Assembly: GCA_003991915.1 (NCBI GenBank)
Contig: RQTK01000534.1
Location: forward strand, 251,466 to 315,465
Reading direction: 5' to 3'
DNA from: Elysia chlorotica
Lineage: Eukaryota; Mollusca; Gastropoda; Plakobranchidae
Length of the DNA: 64,000 bases
The translations under genes were made by a program, and so were the position numbers. The stretch's first letter is position 1. Each line of letters opens with the position of its first letter. Below, piece by piece: positions 12,481 through 23,164 of the stretch. Below the pieces are notes generated by a model. The model worked only from the letters and a program-made list of their open reading frames with translations. It searched no databases and was not told where the DNA came from.

Positions 12481-15400
12481 CTCTTTATTCCTACACAAAA
12501 TATGTCCTGCTTCAAAATGTTCACCTCATAGCATAATTTTCTGTCTATGCCAGGTGAGGAGGGTAAGGGGGAAAGGTTAGTGCAGGAGACATTCTCAGAG
12601 TCTGGATCAATTACGCCCCCTCCTTCTCGGCTCTTGATGGATGAAGACCCTCAAAAAGAAAGTACGTCGTGGCTCTTTTAACACTGCCTTACATAAATAG
12701 GAGTTAAGGAATAGGCATCTGAAAAACAGTAATCTTTATGTATATTACATGAGCTCCATTTTTATTTTTGCTAAAAAGAAATTCAAACATAAATGGTTTA
12801 TTCATTGAAAGCAGTGTGATTCTTCTATAACATCTTTTAATTATGTTCCTCCAGTGGAAGAAAAGCTGAAAGACAAGCTGGCAAATGCAGTAAAAGAAAG
12901 ACTGTCACAAACAAACAGAGAGAGGCAGTTACAACAGGAGCGTAAGAAGAAGGCAGCCATGTTCCTTAATCTTATAAAGTCAAGTCAGCCAACGGATCCC
13001 AGCCCTCCACACCCTACAGAGGATTCATCAGCACTTTATGTTGGTGAGGTTTCCCAAGTTACAATTGTGCACCTTTTTTTAAGCTAATATGTAGCCTTTT
13101 CAATGTTAAATTTCTTGCATCAGTCCCAAATGTATTGAAAAGGAAAGCCCCTTCTTCATGCTCTCAAAGATTCTTTAACATTAAGTCTTTTTACATTTGC
13201 GAGATTAATGCATGATAAGAATAACTAACAACCTGGTAAATCTAGACTTGTGTTTGTAACCAATTTCATTGTCATCTGCCTGATTTAAAACATTTTAAGT
13301 ATTTACTTGAATGAAGCTTATTTTTACTGCCCTTTTTACCTCATGTAATAGGCTGTGTGATGCATCAAATAGTACACACTCTTTTAATCCAGTTATGCAT
13401 ATTCAGCTATTCTTGAATATCCATTGCAGATCTTACTTTTATTTTTTCCATTGCAGGAGAAGCAAGCCCTGCTCCAGTTGTATTTGAATATGACAATGGG
13501 CAGGTGCCGCACGCAAGGAAAGAAAGATCACGCTCACCGAAACACAAAAAAAGGAGAAGAAGGTCTCCGACACCCCCAAGTGCCTATAGTTTAGACCGAA
13601 GGTAAGGAGATAGACAGACCTGCCTATTTGTTACGATTTGATCGGTTCATACCGATTTTCGTTGTCAATCCTGATTTCCCGAATGTACTGAGTTTTCTAA
13701 CTTTAAAGATATTCAGCAGTGCGATCACCAATTTTTTTCCAATATTTTCTGCCTCTATTCGCTGCTCATCAAGAGATCCAAGACTAGCACGTTTCCGCGG
13801 CGGTAGAAAGCTCATGGCCCACACCTACATGTATTACATTTTAGCGTAGTCCATCTTGACAGCGTAATTTGCTATAGACCTAGGGTCATGCACTCTTGAT
13901 CAAAGCCTATTCTCTTAGATCTAAGTTTTTAATATGTTTGAAAGGTAACTGATAATGCACCTCTCAGAGGTGCCAACCCGTACGCTTTGGCTTATCTTCG
14001 TTAACTTTTTCTACTCAAATACGCTGATACGTTTTTTTTAGTGAAAATATACAAACTTCTGGGCAGCACGGCTGTCTTTTTTTTTGGAATAAGAAAAAAG
14101 GTGCATGTTTTTAAGATATGACAACACCTGTCCTCTCACTCAACGGAAACTAATGGTTTTCTCTGTGAATCACTCCTATATTTATTTGGTTCACTCTGTG
14201 AATCACGTCTATATTTATTTGGTTTTCTCTGTGAATCCCTCCCAGCTGCGTGATTCGATGGCGATTCTCGGCCCGCGTGGAGCATCAGATGAGGTCCTTC
14301 ATGAGAGGCTTCAATGCTCTCGTTCCCCAGAATCTGCTCCAAATCTTTGATGAGAATGAAGTAGAGGTATGTCAATATACTTTGTCAGTCTTTTAAAGAT
14401 GACATCCATGTTTTATAAAAAAAAATTTGCAGGTAAGCTAAAATGGCAATGTTAGTGGATACACATGGTCGTACCAGTACAAAATGTAAACACTAAGATT
14501 TACTGATAGGATAACTATATTTTCTTTGTTCGTGAGCTATAAAATATAATTATTTGAAGAAAATTCAGCACCATTTTTAACCCACGAAGCATGGCGCGCC
14601 ACTTGACTGCCGGCCCTGCTCGTGGCTACGTCACTGACTTAGCACCTACGGACTGGGCACTGCGGGGTGCCGAGTTACTGCCACTGGCAGTGGGCTTCCA
14701 TTCATCCTTTATTACTCCTTTTTCTATCAAGTGAGAAACTTGTGAATTCTCAGCCTCCCTGTTACATTATGACGGTTATATCACTGATGATAGCTTGGAT
14801 CTCTGAGGAAGTAGAGGGCTGAGGAAAGAGCAAGATACCCCCTGTAGATATCATGGGTAACCTGTCGGTTTTTAGTACCGGAATATAAAGACGGTTGTAC
14901 CATGTATGTAGGGGAAGATGGAGATGAAAGCCATGCTTTGACTGATTCACATAGGAGTGTCAAATGCCTCCCCACCAAAACACAAAGACAAACACGCACA
15001 CACACTGATGTGAAAAAGACACTGACCACATTGCATGTTGAACACCATTCTGTTCATTTTGAAGATCTGCCAACATTACGCTTTGGGCGTAATTTATTAC
15101 GCCCAAACGCGGCAAATTACGCTGTACGCCCGGTCCTTGTCATATATTACGCCGAATTGAAAATAGTACGATCTTAACCTTAACTTCTAGCCACTGGTTC
15201 AGATATGGCCCAAGAAAATAAACTTCATACACACTATCGATAATACCTATTCGATTATTAGGTACTTTCGTTTTCACTTTTTCAATACAATTACTATTAC
15301 GGTTTACCACTAGTTTTATAGTTTGATTTACCGCATATCGATAGTCAGCTGTATGTATACTAGCGTCCGGTATTTATTTTTCGTTTGGGTTGTGTTCAAT

Positions 15401-18400
15401 AGTGTAAAACAAAGTTGATGTCTGCATCGCAAAGCATCAATTTGCATTGATCAATGTTTTGACCGTGACCACTGTAAGTTAAAGAAATAGGGACTCGCCA
15501 TCGTTTTTCATATAAGCTTTCAGTTAAACATGATGTGGGCTAGATTGAGGTTCTTATTACCTAACTGGAAAAGTATATCACTGGTAGTAGTAATAAGTCA
15601 CGGTGCTTCACGTTCCTGTGGTCAATGACCCGCTCTATGTCACTGATGCTTGTGATCAGTTCATAGGGATGTGCATGTTGCACCCACATGCAAGCCATTA
15701 GGTACCTTGAAAGAAGTGAGTCCGCCTCAGATTTTAGAGTGTGGCCCTTTTATGCTCGCAATAATCTATGCAGGAGCCACCAATCTGCATCGAAGGTTGC
15801 CTTTCTTATTTATCCATCGCTTGATGACACATGGCAGGTTGGACTTTACACGCCCCTGTCGACGTATAATATATTACATGTAATGACCGTAGCCTAGTTG
15901 TCGGTGGATAGATCTAAACCTTTCCCTATTAAACCAAAGATTTTCACACAACTGCGATACTCAGCCGAGAAAATTGTACATTGTATTGTACTGAAGGTCT
16001 TACGAGGAGAAATTCATTTCTCACCATCATAATTTTTTTTCTTCAATCTTTTAAATAGATAATATTGGCTTCGTTTATAACCCCCGCTGCCATTTTCTTG
16101 GAATCAACAGAATGTTCAATGCACCAGTCAAAAATCAGGATGAAAACAAAACCAAAAGTACATGTATGTGGCTGATTGTTCACTAGATCTAGTACTGTAG
16201 TAGCAAGAAATAGGAAGAAAGCGTTGATCGTTTTAACCAAAATGAAGCCCAAGTAGGCTATTATGTCGTTCACATGAAACAAGTACACAGATACTAAGGA
16301 CTTCGTTTCTTCTTTAGAATCTAATAGGGAATTAACTTTCAGGACATTCTCAAGGCTTTGCCATGTAGCACTGACAGGTTAATGATTCACAGTTTGTCTA
16401 AAGGAAGATCATCTGATATCAAGATTATCTAGATCTCGATTTTTTACTCTAGATTCAATTACTGAACAGTTGGATTTACAAATCAGTGTTTTCTTTTACA
16501 TTGATAAGGCTCACTAACAGTTAACTGTATTTATCTTTGGCTCTCAATGACATATACCATTGTAAGAGGGTTTGTAAAAAGAAAGTCTCCTTTCATACAC
16601 ATGTATCCTCATGGTTAATTAAATTTAGTATTTTTTCCTACATTAAATCTTTTAGTTTTTAAATATAGTTTCACAATTGTGCACCCATGAACCATATTTA
16701 ATTTTCAATTCACCACTAGTGGCCCTTTATTTAATTAATTTTACTAAATTCATTATCTATACTCCTCCAAACCTCTTTGGGCTTGGAGACATGTGATTAT
16801 CTCTAGTTATAAACATCAAGAGGTAATACATTTAATTTTTTACCTTTATATCCTCGTAAAAAGCAGTAGTATTACGACAGCATATAAAATTTCTTTCTCA
16901 CACGCGTGTGTATGTTTCCGGCATTTTATTACTACCAAGTTCCAAAAATTACTCTCTGTGGCACCTGATATTACTCCAAGAGAAAATTTAGGTTGGCAGG
17001 TCTGGTCAAATGATTTATAACACCTGTCCTCTCACTCAACGGAAACTAGAGATGAATAAAGAAAGTTTCCAGTGCTTTGTGCGTGGGCGAAAGAAAATTT
17101 ATGGACTATTTATTCATTTTATTGATACTGATCAGCGATATTCTTTTTTTTCTATACTCGTTAAACGGTGCAACAGAGATTGGGTTAGTCAACAACTGTA
17201 GCAATACCGATCAGTTCCAACTCGTCGTTTTCTTTAACGTTCATGCGTCAGAATAATACCGATCTCTCTATCTTGACTTTCATTGACACCGGCCGTCATT
17301 TCCAAGCAAGTGATGATTCTGATTTGTGTTATCATTAACTCACTGTGCATTTACAAACAAATAACGTAATCTTAATGAATTGTTTATTCGTTTGATTAAC
17401 AAGGCATAGGTATATTCTTTTAAACCTAAGCTAGGGCTGGGGAACAAGCATTTTATTCAACATCAACCAAGATAGGATCTGATTTTTTTTTTCGAATCTG
17501 TTCATTGCCTAAGAGAGGCAAACATTACCAGTTACGTCATCGGTTTAGTTTGATTGTTTTGTTTTGTGTTCTTAAATCTAAGAGTTGATGCAGTTCTGAG
17601 TGATTGAAAATTGAGGTTACAAACAAAGTGAACTGCTAGAATAAGATGGATTGAAATGCGAAATCCTTGACATGATTTGCAAATGAATAGTTCAATACTA
17701 TCATCTCCTCATTCCATGACCACAGACCCCCACTACGACCCAGCCCTCCACGCTGGCAGAATCGGCAAAGTCCTTGGTCATCTCTGAAACCTAGAGACAG
17801 GGATAGGTCTCCAATAAGGCAGAGAAGGTCTCACTCTCCTCCCAAGAAGGAGGAAAAAAAGAAAAAGCATCACAAACGTTCAAGATCAAGGTATTCAAGT
17901 TAAACTATTTCAATAACAGTTTTTTTCTGTTGCATTATTCTTAAGCTCAATTGTATAATCCTTCCTGTAGCTGCTTGGTTATTGGTTATGATCCCGAAGT
18001 CCAAGAAGATAACATTTGATTTGAAAGTGAGCTAGAAGACTTCATTTATGTCAACCATAGCTATAGTTATATTCTTTGTATCCAAACAAGCATTTAAATA
18101 AGTTAATGTGCTTATTGACACCAAGGTATTAAATTGTTAAGATCTTCTCAAGCATGTTGTTTCCATTGTAATGTAATAATTACATTTGAGGACATGCAAA
18201 CTCTATTTTCGGTTAATTTTTTATATATTCATAAAAACATGTTTCTACAAATTAGTTTAATGCACTGAAATCTACAATTTTCTATGTGTACTTTTTGTGT
18301 TTGAGAGCATGTAGTTTTTACTTCACATTGAAGTGATTTACAAACTTTTTAAATTGGTTTTATAGTTTGCTGTTAGTCTTTCAACCAGGCATTTGTAGTT

Positions 18401-21400
18401 TGAGAAATTTAGTCAACAGGAATTAGGATTGCTTGCATATTTGCACTGCATCATGTAATGTCTTCTATTTTCTCATGTTTTAGGTCACCTAAGCACTCTG
18501 ATAAAATCAAGGACAGATCGTCAAAGCACACAAAGGAAAAATCTAAGCACAAATCATCCAAAGATCACAACAGGCGGAAGAAGGAGAAATCCAAACACAG
18601 GAGCCAGGAGCGTGACCTGGACGATCCAGCCAGCTTCAGAAACACTATTGTTGATGACAATGAAGTAGTGATTTTAGACAACTCCCCAGTCAGTTTCTCA
18701 CACTCACAAGATGATCCTGTGCTGAAGAACGGCAAAAGCACCTCTCTGGTAACTTCTGACAATAGACAGCAATCGATCGATGTTGATTTAGGATCAATTC
18801 CTGTTCCTGGGATGTCGCCACTGGCTTCATCCTCCTTGGAGAATTTGGGCAAATCTTTTACCTCATTAAACCAAGGGTATGTGCTGACTTTTTCTTGTAC
18901 AATTACTGTTTTATATTTGATAACAGTAATTTCAGTAGTGTCAATTTCCGGTAAATTTACAGATTTTCATATATTTTTTTTTAGTTTAGCAGGTAGGAGT
19001 TGAGTAAAGGTCAATCAAGGGGCTATGTATTATGATCCAATATCCTTAGCCACTTTATGTAACAAGGGTCAGTAAAACATTTAATGATCCAGTTGGCATC
19101 ACTGTAATTGATATGAGAATCACATCCCTAATGAAAGTCAAAACAATTTAATATTGTCCCCTACTGGCTCTGAGGGGTGTCAGTATAATGTGACCTGCTG
19201 AGAAGGAAGTCTCTGTGTGACAGTATGTAATTGTTAAGTTGTCAGATATTTGATACCCATCCATAGTATAGCCTACCTGCCTACATTACAGTTTGAGTGT
19301 AGTTTATTACGCCAAAGTGTGGCAAATTACAAAATAGTACAATCTATAACTTCAGTTTCTAACCACTGGTTCAGAATCTAATGGGGAATTAATTTTCAAG
19401 ACATTCTCAAGGCTCTGTCATGTAGCACTGACTGGGATAATGATTAACACTTAGTCTAATGGAATGTCATCTGATTTATATCATAATTATTTAGATCTAT
19501 ATTTTCTACTCTGTAGACATAAACCCATTACTGTAGAGTAATCTACAAATCAGTGTTTTCTCTTGGATTTAAAAGACTATAGTTAACTGTATCTATCGTT
19601 GGCTTTCAATGACGGATACTGTTATAACAGGGTTTGTAAAAAGAAAGTGCCCAGTCATACACATGTATCTACATGGTATTAATTAAATTCATGATTATTT
19701 TTTTCTGCATGAAATCTTTCTATTTTGCACCCATGAACCTTTTTTAATTTGCAATTTACCACTAGTGGTCCTTTATTTCATTAGTTTTACTTCTTCTTCT
19801 TTTTCTTCGTTCACTTAATTAGTTATACTAAATTCATTATCTACACTCCTCCAAATCTCTTTGGACTTGGAGACATGTGATAATCTCCAGTTGTAACCAT
19901 CAAGATAATACATTTCAATTTTTTCCCTTTATATGATTGTAAAAGTCGGTGGTATTTTGTCAAGGATTATTCAATTTTTTGTTATGGTCGGCAGGTCTGA
20001 GTCTAGAACTTCAGTTGGATGTTAAGAAACTAACAAGCCAATCTATTTGAGTTTATGACAACGCTCTTGTTTTGCAATTTTATTATGCTATAAAATGCAT
20101 AACAGTGAAATCAAGATCACAAAAATAACTGTAAAGTGTTAAAAAAATTATTTGCAAATTTTGTATGACAGCAAATATGGGACTATATATTACTATACTC
20201 TTTCTTTACCAGTAAGGGGAGTATAAGCAACTCGCCATCACTGCATAACTCAGGGTCAAGGAGTAGCACACCAGGACGGACTTTCTCAGACTCTGCGGGA
20301 GTGCCAGCATCTTCGGTAAGAGTAATATTTTTCATTCTACTTTGAATTACTTTATGGGAAAGGTTTGCTTGATTGTTGCTTAACGTCCAATGCCAGCACT
20401 GTATAGGTTATATTGTGGACGGAGCCCCAAGACTTATATCTGACAATTTTATGTGCTGCCACACATGAGACAGTGCGGGAGGCCTGGACTCTCAGATAGT
20501 AACATTATACTGACTCCAATCCAACCAGTAGGGGGCAAAATTGGACAAATAAATTTCTAAGTGGTCGCAGGTTTTGAACTGTACATCTTTAGATTGAGAG
20601 ATGCACACTCTACTACTTGAGTCTGTTGCCCCCACCCCAATTTTTCTTCGAATTGTTTTTGGGGAAAGGAAAAAAAGCACAAATACTAAAATGTAAGAAA
20701 GTTAAGTGCAGATCTCATGACCATTTAGTGTTAGTCTTCCCTCCAATAAAGTGTTTCCAGAGAGGTACAAAGAGTTTCGGGTGAGTCATCTCCCAAGAAC
20801 TGTGCAGATAAGACATACAGTTGTTTTTTTAAGACTTTAAATATCCACTATGACTAGTATGAGATAAGATAAGATAAGATAAGATAATCCTTTATTGTCC
20901 CATAGGGAAATTTTCCGTGGTCATACATACATAAATACACCAGTTGTACACGTGTGACATAAAAATTAGTGATGATAATAATAATCAAATATAATGAGCG
21001 ATTTCAAACATACAACTCTTCACGCATATACAAGAATACATTTAATACTGCATACAAACACAAAATCCCGACTGCAATTCTCCCGACCCGGAGACAACGT
21101 TCGCCCCGCTCTAGTTAAAGCTATTTTGTAGTCGCCTAATGGATGTTGGTATGAATGAGTTTTTGTATCTTATCTTATCTTGGTGTAGAAAAATATATCA
21201 ACATATGATTAGTTTAGTAAACACATTCAGCTAAAGATATTATTTTATGTTATTGAAGAATTTCTGCAAACTTGATCAAAATACACTGAAACCAGCAAAA
21301 ATTGTGCTTGTTGGCTAATAATATATATTATTTCTGTCTTCATCTTCATTTTTAAAAATCTTTGATTTTGCGACACCCACGATCAGCTGAGTGAGCGAGT

Positions 21401-21732
21401 TTGTTTTACAGCACGTCAGCAATGGTAACTGCAATATTTTATAATCAGCTGAGATTTAAAGTGCACACCACCCAACTCAGTTAGGAGAGCTAACCCATTT
21501 ACATAGGGTTGTTCTGGAAAATGATATCATTTTATTTTACCTTAAATTTGTTTATAAATACTGCTTGTCCTATATCTCTTTGTGTCACTTTTTCTGAGTA
21601 AATACTCACATCTTCTTTTCTCGTCTCCTACAGGACCTAATGAGCAAGGTTCGAGCAATGTTGAAAAAAAGTAGAGAAATTGCTAGAGCAGAGGAACAGT
21701 TAAACCTGGATGAATCTGATGAAGTGTTGTGA
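551..21732 (+). CDS. SFSWAP: SFSWAP: splicing factor, suppressor of white-apricot homologue (17 exons, complete)
   Basis: This is an SR-related nuclear regulator of alternative splicing. Exons read from frame and GT-AG sites: 551-735, 3535-3701, 4950-5060, 5508-5581, 6867-7092, 8483-8556, 9073-9161, 9575-9928, 10475-10700, 11588-11738, 12554-12661, 12855-13043, 13457-13601, 17726-17890, 18484-18876, 20213-20315, 21634-21732. All phases agree and total 952 codons plus stop, against about 951 aa in human. Residues 23-155 form the conserved N-terminal DRY_EERY-type region ([36 protein letters not shown]). SWAP/Surp domain 1 is about residues 188-240 ([19 protein letters not shown]) and domain 2 about 448-490 ([19 protein letters not shown]). 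[11 protein letters not shown] basic-serine stretch precedes domain 2. RS- and K/R-rich exons 13-15 form the RS domain, and the tail [10 protein letters not shown] matches the vertebrate C-terminus. The start is chosen because the ATG at 551 opens the conserved domain in good Kozak context. Most introns carry transposon debris, listed separately. AATAAA lies at 22272. Confidence 0.96.
1742..2335 (+). repeat. interspersed repeat family A, copy 1 (SFSWAP intron 1)
   Basis: About 590 bp here is collinear with 14575-15062. Shared blocks include GACTTAGCACCT, GGGTGCCGAGT, GAGCAAGATACCCCCTGT and a terminal CA-rich block followed by TTGCATGTTGAA. I estimate identity around 75-80% by eye. There is no coding potential. 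Copy 2 begins TTAACCC, which would suit a piggyBac-like end, but I found no matching opposite end, so the class is open. The remainder of intron 1 (736-1741, 2336-3534) is AT-rich DNA in which I recognise nothing else. Confidence 0.75.
2257..2275. repeat. (CA)n microsatellite
   Basis: Short CA tract within the repeat-family-A copy. The second family-A copy has CA repeats at the same place, so the tract belongs to the element. Confidence 0.85.
5645..5700 (-). repeat. SINE tail fragment
   Basis: On the minus strand this reads as a TGCTGATGTTGAACGTTAAACC-like tail preceded by a TATAATG...AGCCTATAATAGTGC segment. It is a degenerate match to the 3' half of the tRNA-derived SINE at 20372-20640. 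Short and diverged. Confidence 0.4.
5752..6580 (+). mobile_element. LINE (non-LTR) reverse-transcriptase remnant, internally deleted
   Basis: The translation shows a reverse-transcriptase palm segment ([11 protein letters not shown]) near 5881-5915. It passes abruptly into the C-terminal part of the same kind of polyprotein: [20 protein letters not shown], then [20 protein letters not shown], then [13 protein letters not shown]. This continues to the PQGKRK-like basic region near 6360. The central RT domain is missing and several stops and frameshifts are present, so it is dead. The C-terminal style (LLYG-E, RCLRxI, W..GR) resembles RTE/Nimb-type LINEs of molluscs; clade assignment is tentative. 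It lies in SFSWAP intron 4 in sense orientation. A (TTG)n tract follows near 6608. Confidence 0.85.
10310..10385 (+). repeat. short interspersed repeat H, copy 1
   Basis: The segment around GTGTCTGATGTGACATGTCA plus a following TTAATTG/CACAAATCT stretch recurs at 37060-37140 in ATXN2 intron 1-2. The unit is too short to classify; it may be a MITE or SINE scrap. Confidence 0.45.
12428..12479. repeat. (AAT)n microsatellite
   Basis: TAA/AAT trinucleotide repeat in SFSWAP intron 10. Confidence 0.95.
13972..14100 (+). repeat. fragment with CTGCCAAC-type transposon end
   Basis: GAGGTGCCAACCCGTACGC followed by TTTGGC and several TACG motifs resembles the start of the repeat at 15063 (CTGCCAAC...TACGCTTTGGGCG) and the other CAGACCTGCCAAC-ended elements of this window. 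Only the beginning is clear. A matching right end might be the one at 16991-17004, which would make later insertions nested. Confidence 0.4.
14124..14155 (+). repeat. 30-bp direct repeat (copy at 17020-17049)
   Basis: ACACCTGTCCTCTCACTCAA and the following CGGAAACTA occur here and again at 17020-17049, bracketing the HECT exon, family A copy 2 and the CTGCCAAC element. Such bracketing by a near-identical 30-mer suggests a shared repeat unit or a segmental duplication. Confidence 0.7.
14153..14245 (+). repeat. 33-bp tandem repeat (about 2.8 copies)
   Basis: Three consecutive units carry GGTTTTCTCTGTGAATCAC or close variants, each followed by TCTATATTTATT. The last unit is truncated and merges into the polypyrimidine tract and CCCAG acceptor of the HECT exon. 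Confidence 0.85.
14246..14366 (+). pseudogene. orphan HECT-type E3 ubiquitin ligase exon inside SFSWAP intron 13
   Basis: A 121-bp open segment is bounded by a CCCAG acceptor and a GAG|GTATGT donor. In frame it reads [17 protein letters not shown], then [17 protein letters not shown], ending VE. This matches the 'R..KQM.AF.EGF.ELIP..L..IFDENELE' block of HECT ubiquitin-ligase domains (NEDD4-like and relatives). HECT enzymes form a thioester with ubiquitin before transfer; this piece lies in the N-lobe, well before the catalytic cysteine, so alone it has no activity. The acceptor phase is compatible with SFSWAP exon 13, but leaving the exon shifts frame and would meet a stop in exon 14. Retained splice sites argue for DNA-level capture or duplication rather than retrocopying. 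It could instead be an exon of a nested gene or an assembly error. Confidence 0.72.
14575..15062 (+). repeat. interspersed repeat family A, copy 2 (SFSWAP intron 13)
   Basis: Second copy of the family seen at 1742-2335, beginning TTAACCCACGAAGC and ending in TTGCATGTTGAACACC...CTGTTCATTTT. It abuts the next element at 15063 with no spacer, suggesting that element inserted at its edge. No coding potential. Confidence 0.75.
15203..16317 (+). mobile_element. about 1.1-kb insertion within family B copy 1
   Basis: Family B copy 2 reads straight through GGTTCAG|AATCTAAT, whereas copy 1 has 1115 bp between those half-sites, so copy 2 acts as an empty site. A segment of the insert (15597-15770) recurs at 43285-43455. 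The flanking dinucleotide AG is the only visible repeat at the junctions, so I cannot name the insertion mechanism. Confidence 0.6.
15597..15770 (+). repeat. interspersed repeat family C, copy 1
   Basis: Collinear with 43285-43455 in ATXN2 intron 9. Shared blocks are TTCCTGTGGTC, TCACTGATGCTTGTG, GATTTTAGAGTGTG and CTCGCAATAATCT. About 75-80% identical by eye; no coding potential. Confidence 0.75.
17020..17049 (+). repeat. 30-bp direct repeat (partner of 14124-14155)
   Basis: AACACCTGTCCTCTCACTCA then ACGGAAACTA, nearly identical to the segment upstream of the HECT exon. It directly follows the right end of family B copy 1. The rest of intron 13 (17050-17725) shows nothing I recognise. Confidence 0.7.
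19272..19999 (+). mobile_element. non-autonomous DNA transposon, family B copy 2 (SFSWAP intron 15)
   Basis: About 730 bp with ends CTACCTGCCTAC and GGTCGGCAGGTCTG. It is collinear with both arms of copy 1 but lacks the 1.1-kb insert. Non-coding. Confidence 0.7.
20372..20640 (-). mobile_element. tRNA-derived SINE (minus strand, SFSWAP intron 16)
   Basis: Read on the minus strand, the head contains an A-box-like CAAGTAGTAGAGTG and, about 30 bp later, a B-box GTTCAAAAC matching GWTCRANNC. The body ends in GTGCTGGCATTGGACGTTAA and a simple CAATC-type tail, the style of molluscan tRNA SINEs. The head and tail motifs are visible; family name not assigned. Confidence 0.7.
20862..21180 (-). mobile_element. 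LINE 3' end with (TTATC)n tail, minus strand
   Basis: On the minus strand a polyprotein C-terminal signature [12 protein letters not shown] (about 21120-21160) is followed by an untranslated region. It ends GGGACAATAAAGGATTATC plus TTATC repeats, the usual form of a LINE 3' terminus with a microsatellite tail. A second TATCTTATCTTATCT stretch flanks the other side (21167-21181). 5'-truncated and dead. A related tail lies at 28425-28510. Confidence 0.65.
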
Positions 21733-22271
21733 GCTCTGTGAAAAATGACCCCCCTCCCCCATATAATGATTTGTCCCAGGAATGTTGTCGCAGTATATTG
21801 TGTAAATGAGATGTGAGCAGTGCAGTGCAATTGATAGCAGAGTGTTCTTCTTCAGATTAATTGGTGTGGCACTGCGTGTAAATATTAAAAAATTTGTTGT
21901 TTTTTTTGCATATCCTTTACCCTGTTGACATACTATTGTATTAAAAGATTTTTTTTTTAATTGTTTAGCATATTGACTGAGCTTTCACATGTTTCTAATA
22001 AATTATGAAAAATTATGTTGTAAGATGCCACAATCATTCCTGTTCTAATGAAAATGATTTTACTGTGCAGATTCTTGTTCCCCAGTGTGTTTTTGTATGT
22101 GTGTAAATTAATTCTCTGATCTATCCACAAAGTTTGAAGATTGTCAGCACCTATCATACTTGTCATAATGACCTTCTTTTTTCATCCACCTCTTTTTGTA
22201 AACTGAAAACTTTTGCTCCACTTCCTGTTTTCCCTGTATAAACAAATGTTCAAAGTCTTTACTAGTTTGAA

Positions 22272-22277
22272 AATAAA
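22272..22277 (+). terminator. SFSWAP polyadenylation signal AATAAA
   Basis: First canonical hexamer after the SFSWAP stop in a U-rich 3'UTR, about 540 bp downstream. An alternative AATAAA is at 22529. A transposon begins at 22596, so the 3' end probably lies before it. Confidence 0.5.
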
Positions 22278-22595
22278 GTGGGTTTTTTTTTTATAGTATT
22301 AGTAAGTAGTTGAAAAACCTGTCCTACTTTGTCAAAACTTGAGCTCATTATGGCTATATTATTAAACTTTAACTCAACATACTCACATTGCGTACACCTA
22401 CATGTAAGCTGTGAATTAGACTTTTTGTTGTTGTGAAAGATAAAAAGCTGAAGCTTCAAAACATTTAAAAATGCTTGTTCTATCTTTAATGGTTTAAAAG
22501 ATGGAAAATTTTAAAATACAATGTAAACAATAAAAAATAGTGCGATTTGGTTAGTTATGTTGGCAGATTACTGTGACTCTGTTGAATTAACTTAA

Positions 22596-23164
22596 CCCTA
22601 ATCGTACGTTGGGGGTAATTTTCGACCTCAGGGATCAGTTATTCTCTGTTTTACTATACTTGTAGTTGGAATATATTTTTGTAACTTTATCATGTACTCT
22701 TCAGTCATTTATTCCTCCAAATGATTCTGTCTGACTGGCAGCAAAAGACTATATACCATATTGACCATCGATCATTTTCTAAACATATATTTTTTTGCCA
22801 ATTGTGGGTCGTTTTTCGATCCCTAATCGTCAAAGAAGTAAAAATACCTACTATTCCTAACCGTTAAATATTATAAGAAAATTTTCTTTCACATCCCTGT
22901 GAAAGCGGGAACAGACCAGAAACAAAGATTTGGTTAATGAGATTGGTGGTAATAAAATCATGCTCTAGGTCTGAAGTGAATGGTGTAAAAAAAAATACCC
23001 TCAACATACGGATGCGCATATATTGGTTTTTCTTCTGTACTGAATATGGGGTCGAACGTATCCCCTGTTGCCCGATGTATGGATAGGAATCTTTTGGGTT
23101 TTTTTCCTCTGTACGGCACATGGGGTTTGAAATGTAGGTGGAAAAACATGATTCATGATTAGGG
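22596..23164. mobile_element. piggyBac-like MITE (569 bp) with TTAA target duplication
   Basis: CCCTAATC at the left and GATTAGGG at the right are inverted termini, each flanked by TTAA (22592-22595 and 23165-23168). Duplication of TTAA and CCC-initial ends is the signature of piggyBac-superfamily insertions. There is no transposase, so it is non-autonomous. Intact ends and target duplication suggest moderate youth. Another CCCTAATCG occurs inside near 22824. Confidence 0.8.

Larger units (their letters stand above)
15063..17004 (+). mobile_element. non-autonomous DNA transposon, family B copy 1 (CTGCCAAC termini), with internal insertion
   Basis: The left end AGATCTGCCAAC and right end GGTTGGCAGGTCTG are inverted repeats. 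The body aligns with 19272-19999 (TTTATTACGCC, CCACTGGTTCAG, GGACATTCTCAAGGCT, CACCACTAGTGG, TTGGAGACATGTGAT). Relative to that copy it carries about 1.1 kb of extra sequence at 15203-16317. No transposase is encoded. The class is uncertain; the inverted ends and lack of coding suggest a MITE-like element. Confidence 0.7.

Noticed and set aside
16043-16288. 81-aa minus-strand ORF in the 1.1-kb insert
   Set aside because: No recognisable motif, and it lies in repeat DNA. Length is within chance for this composition.
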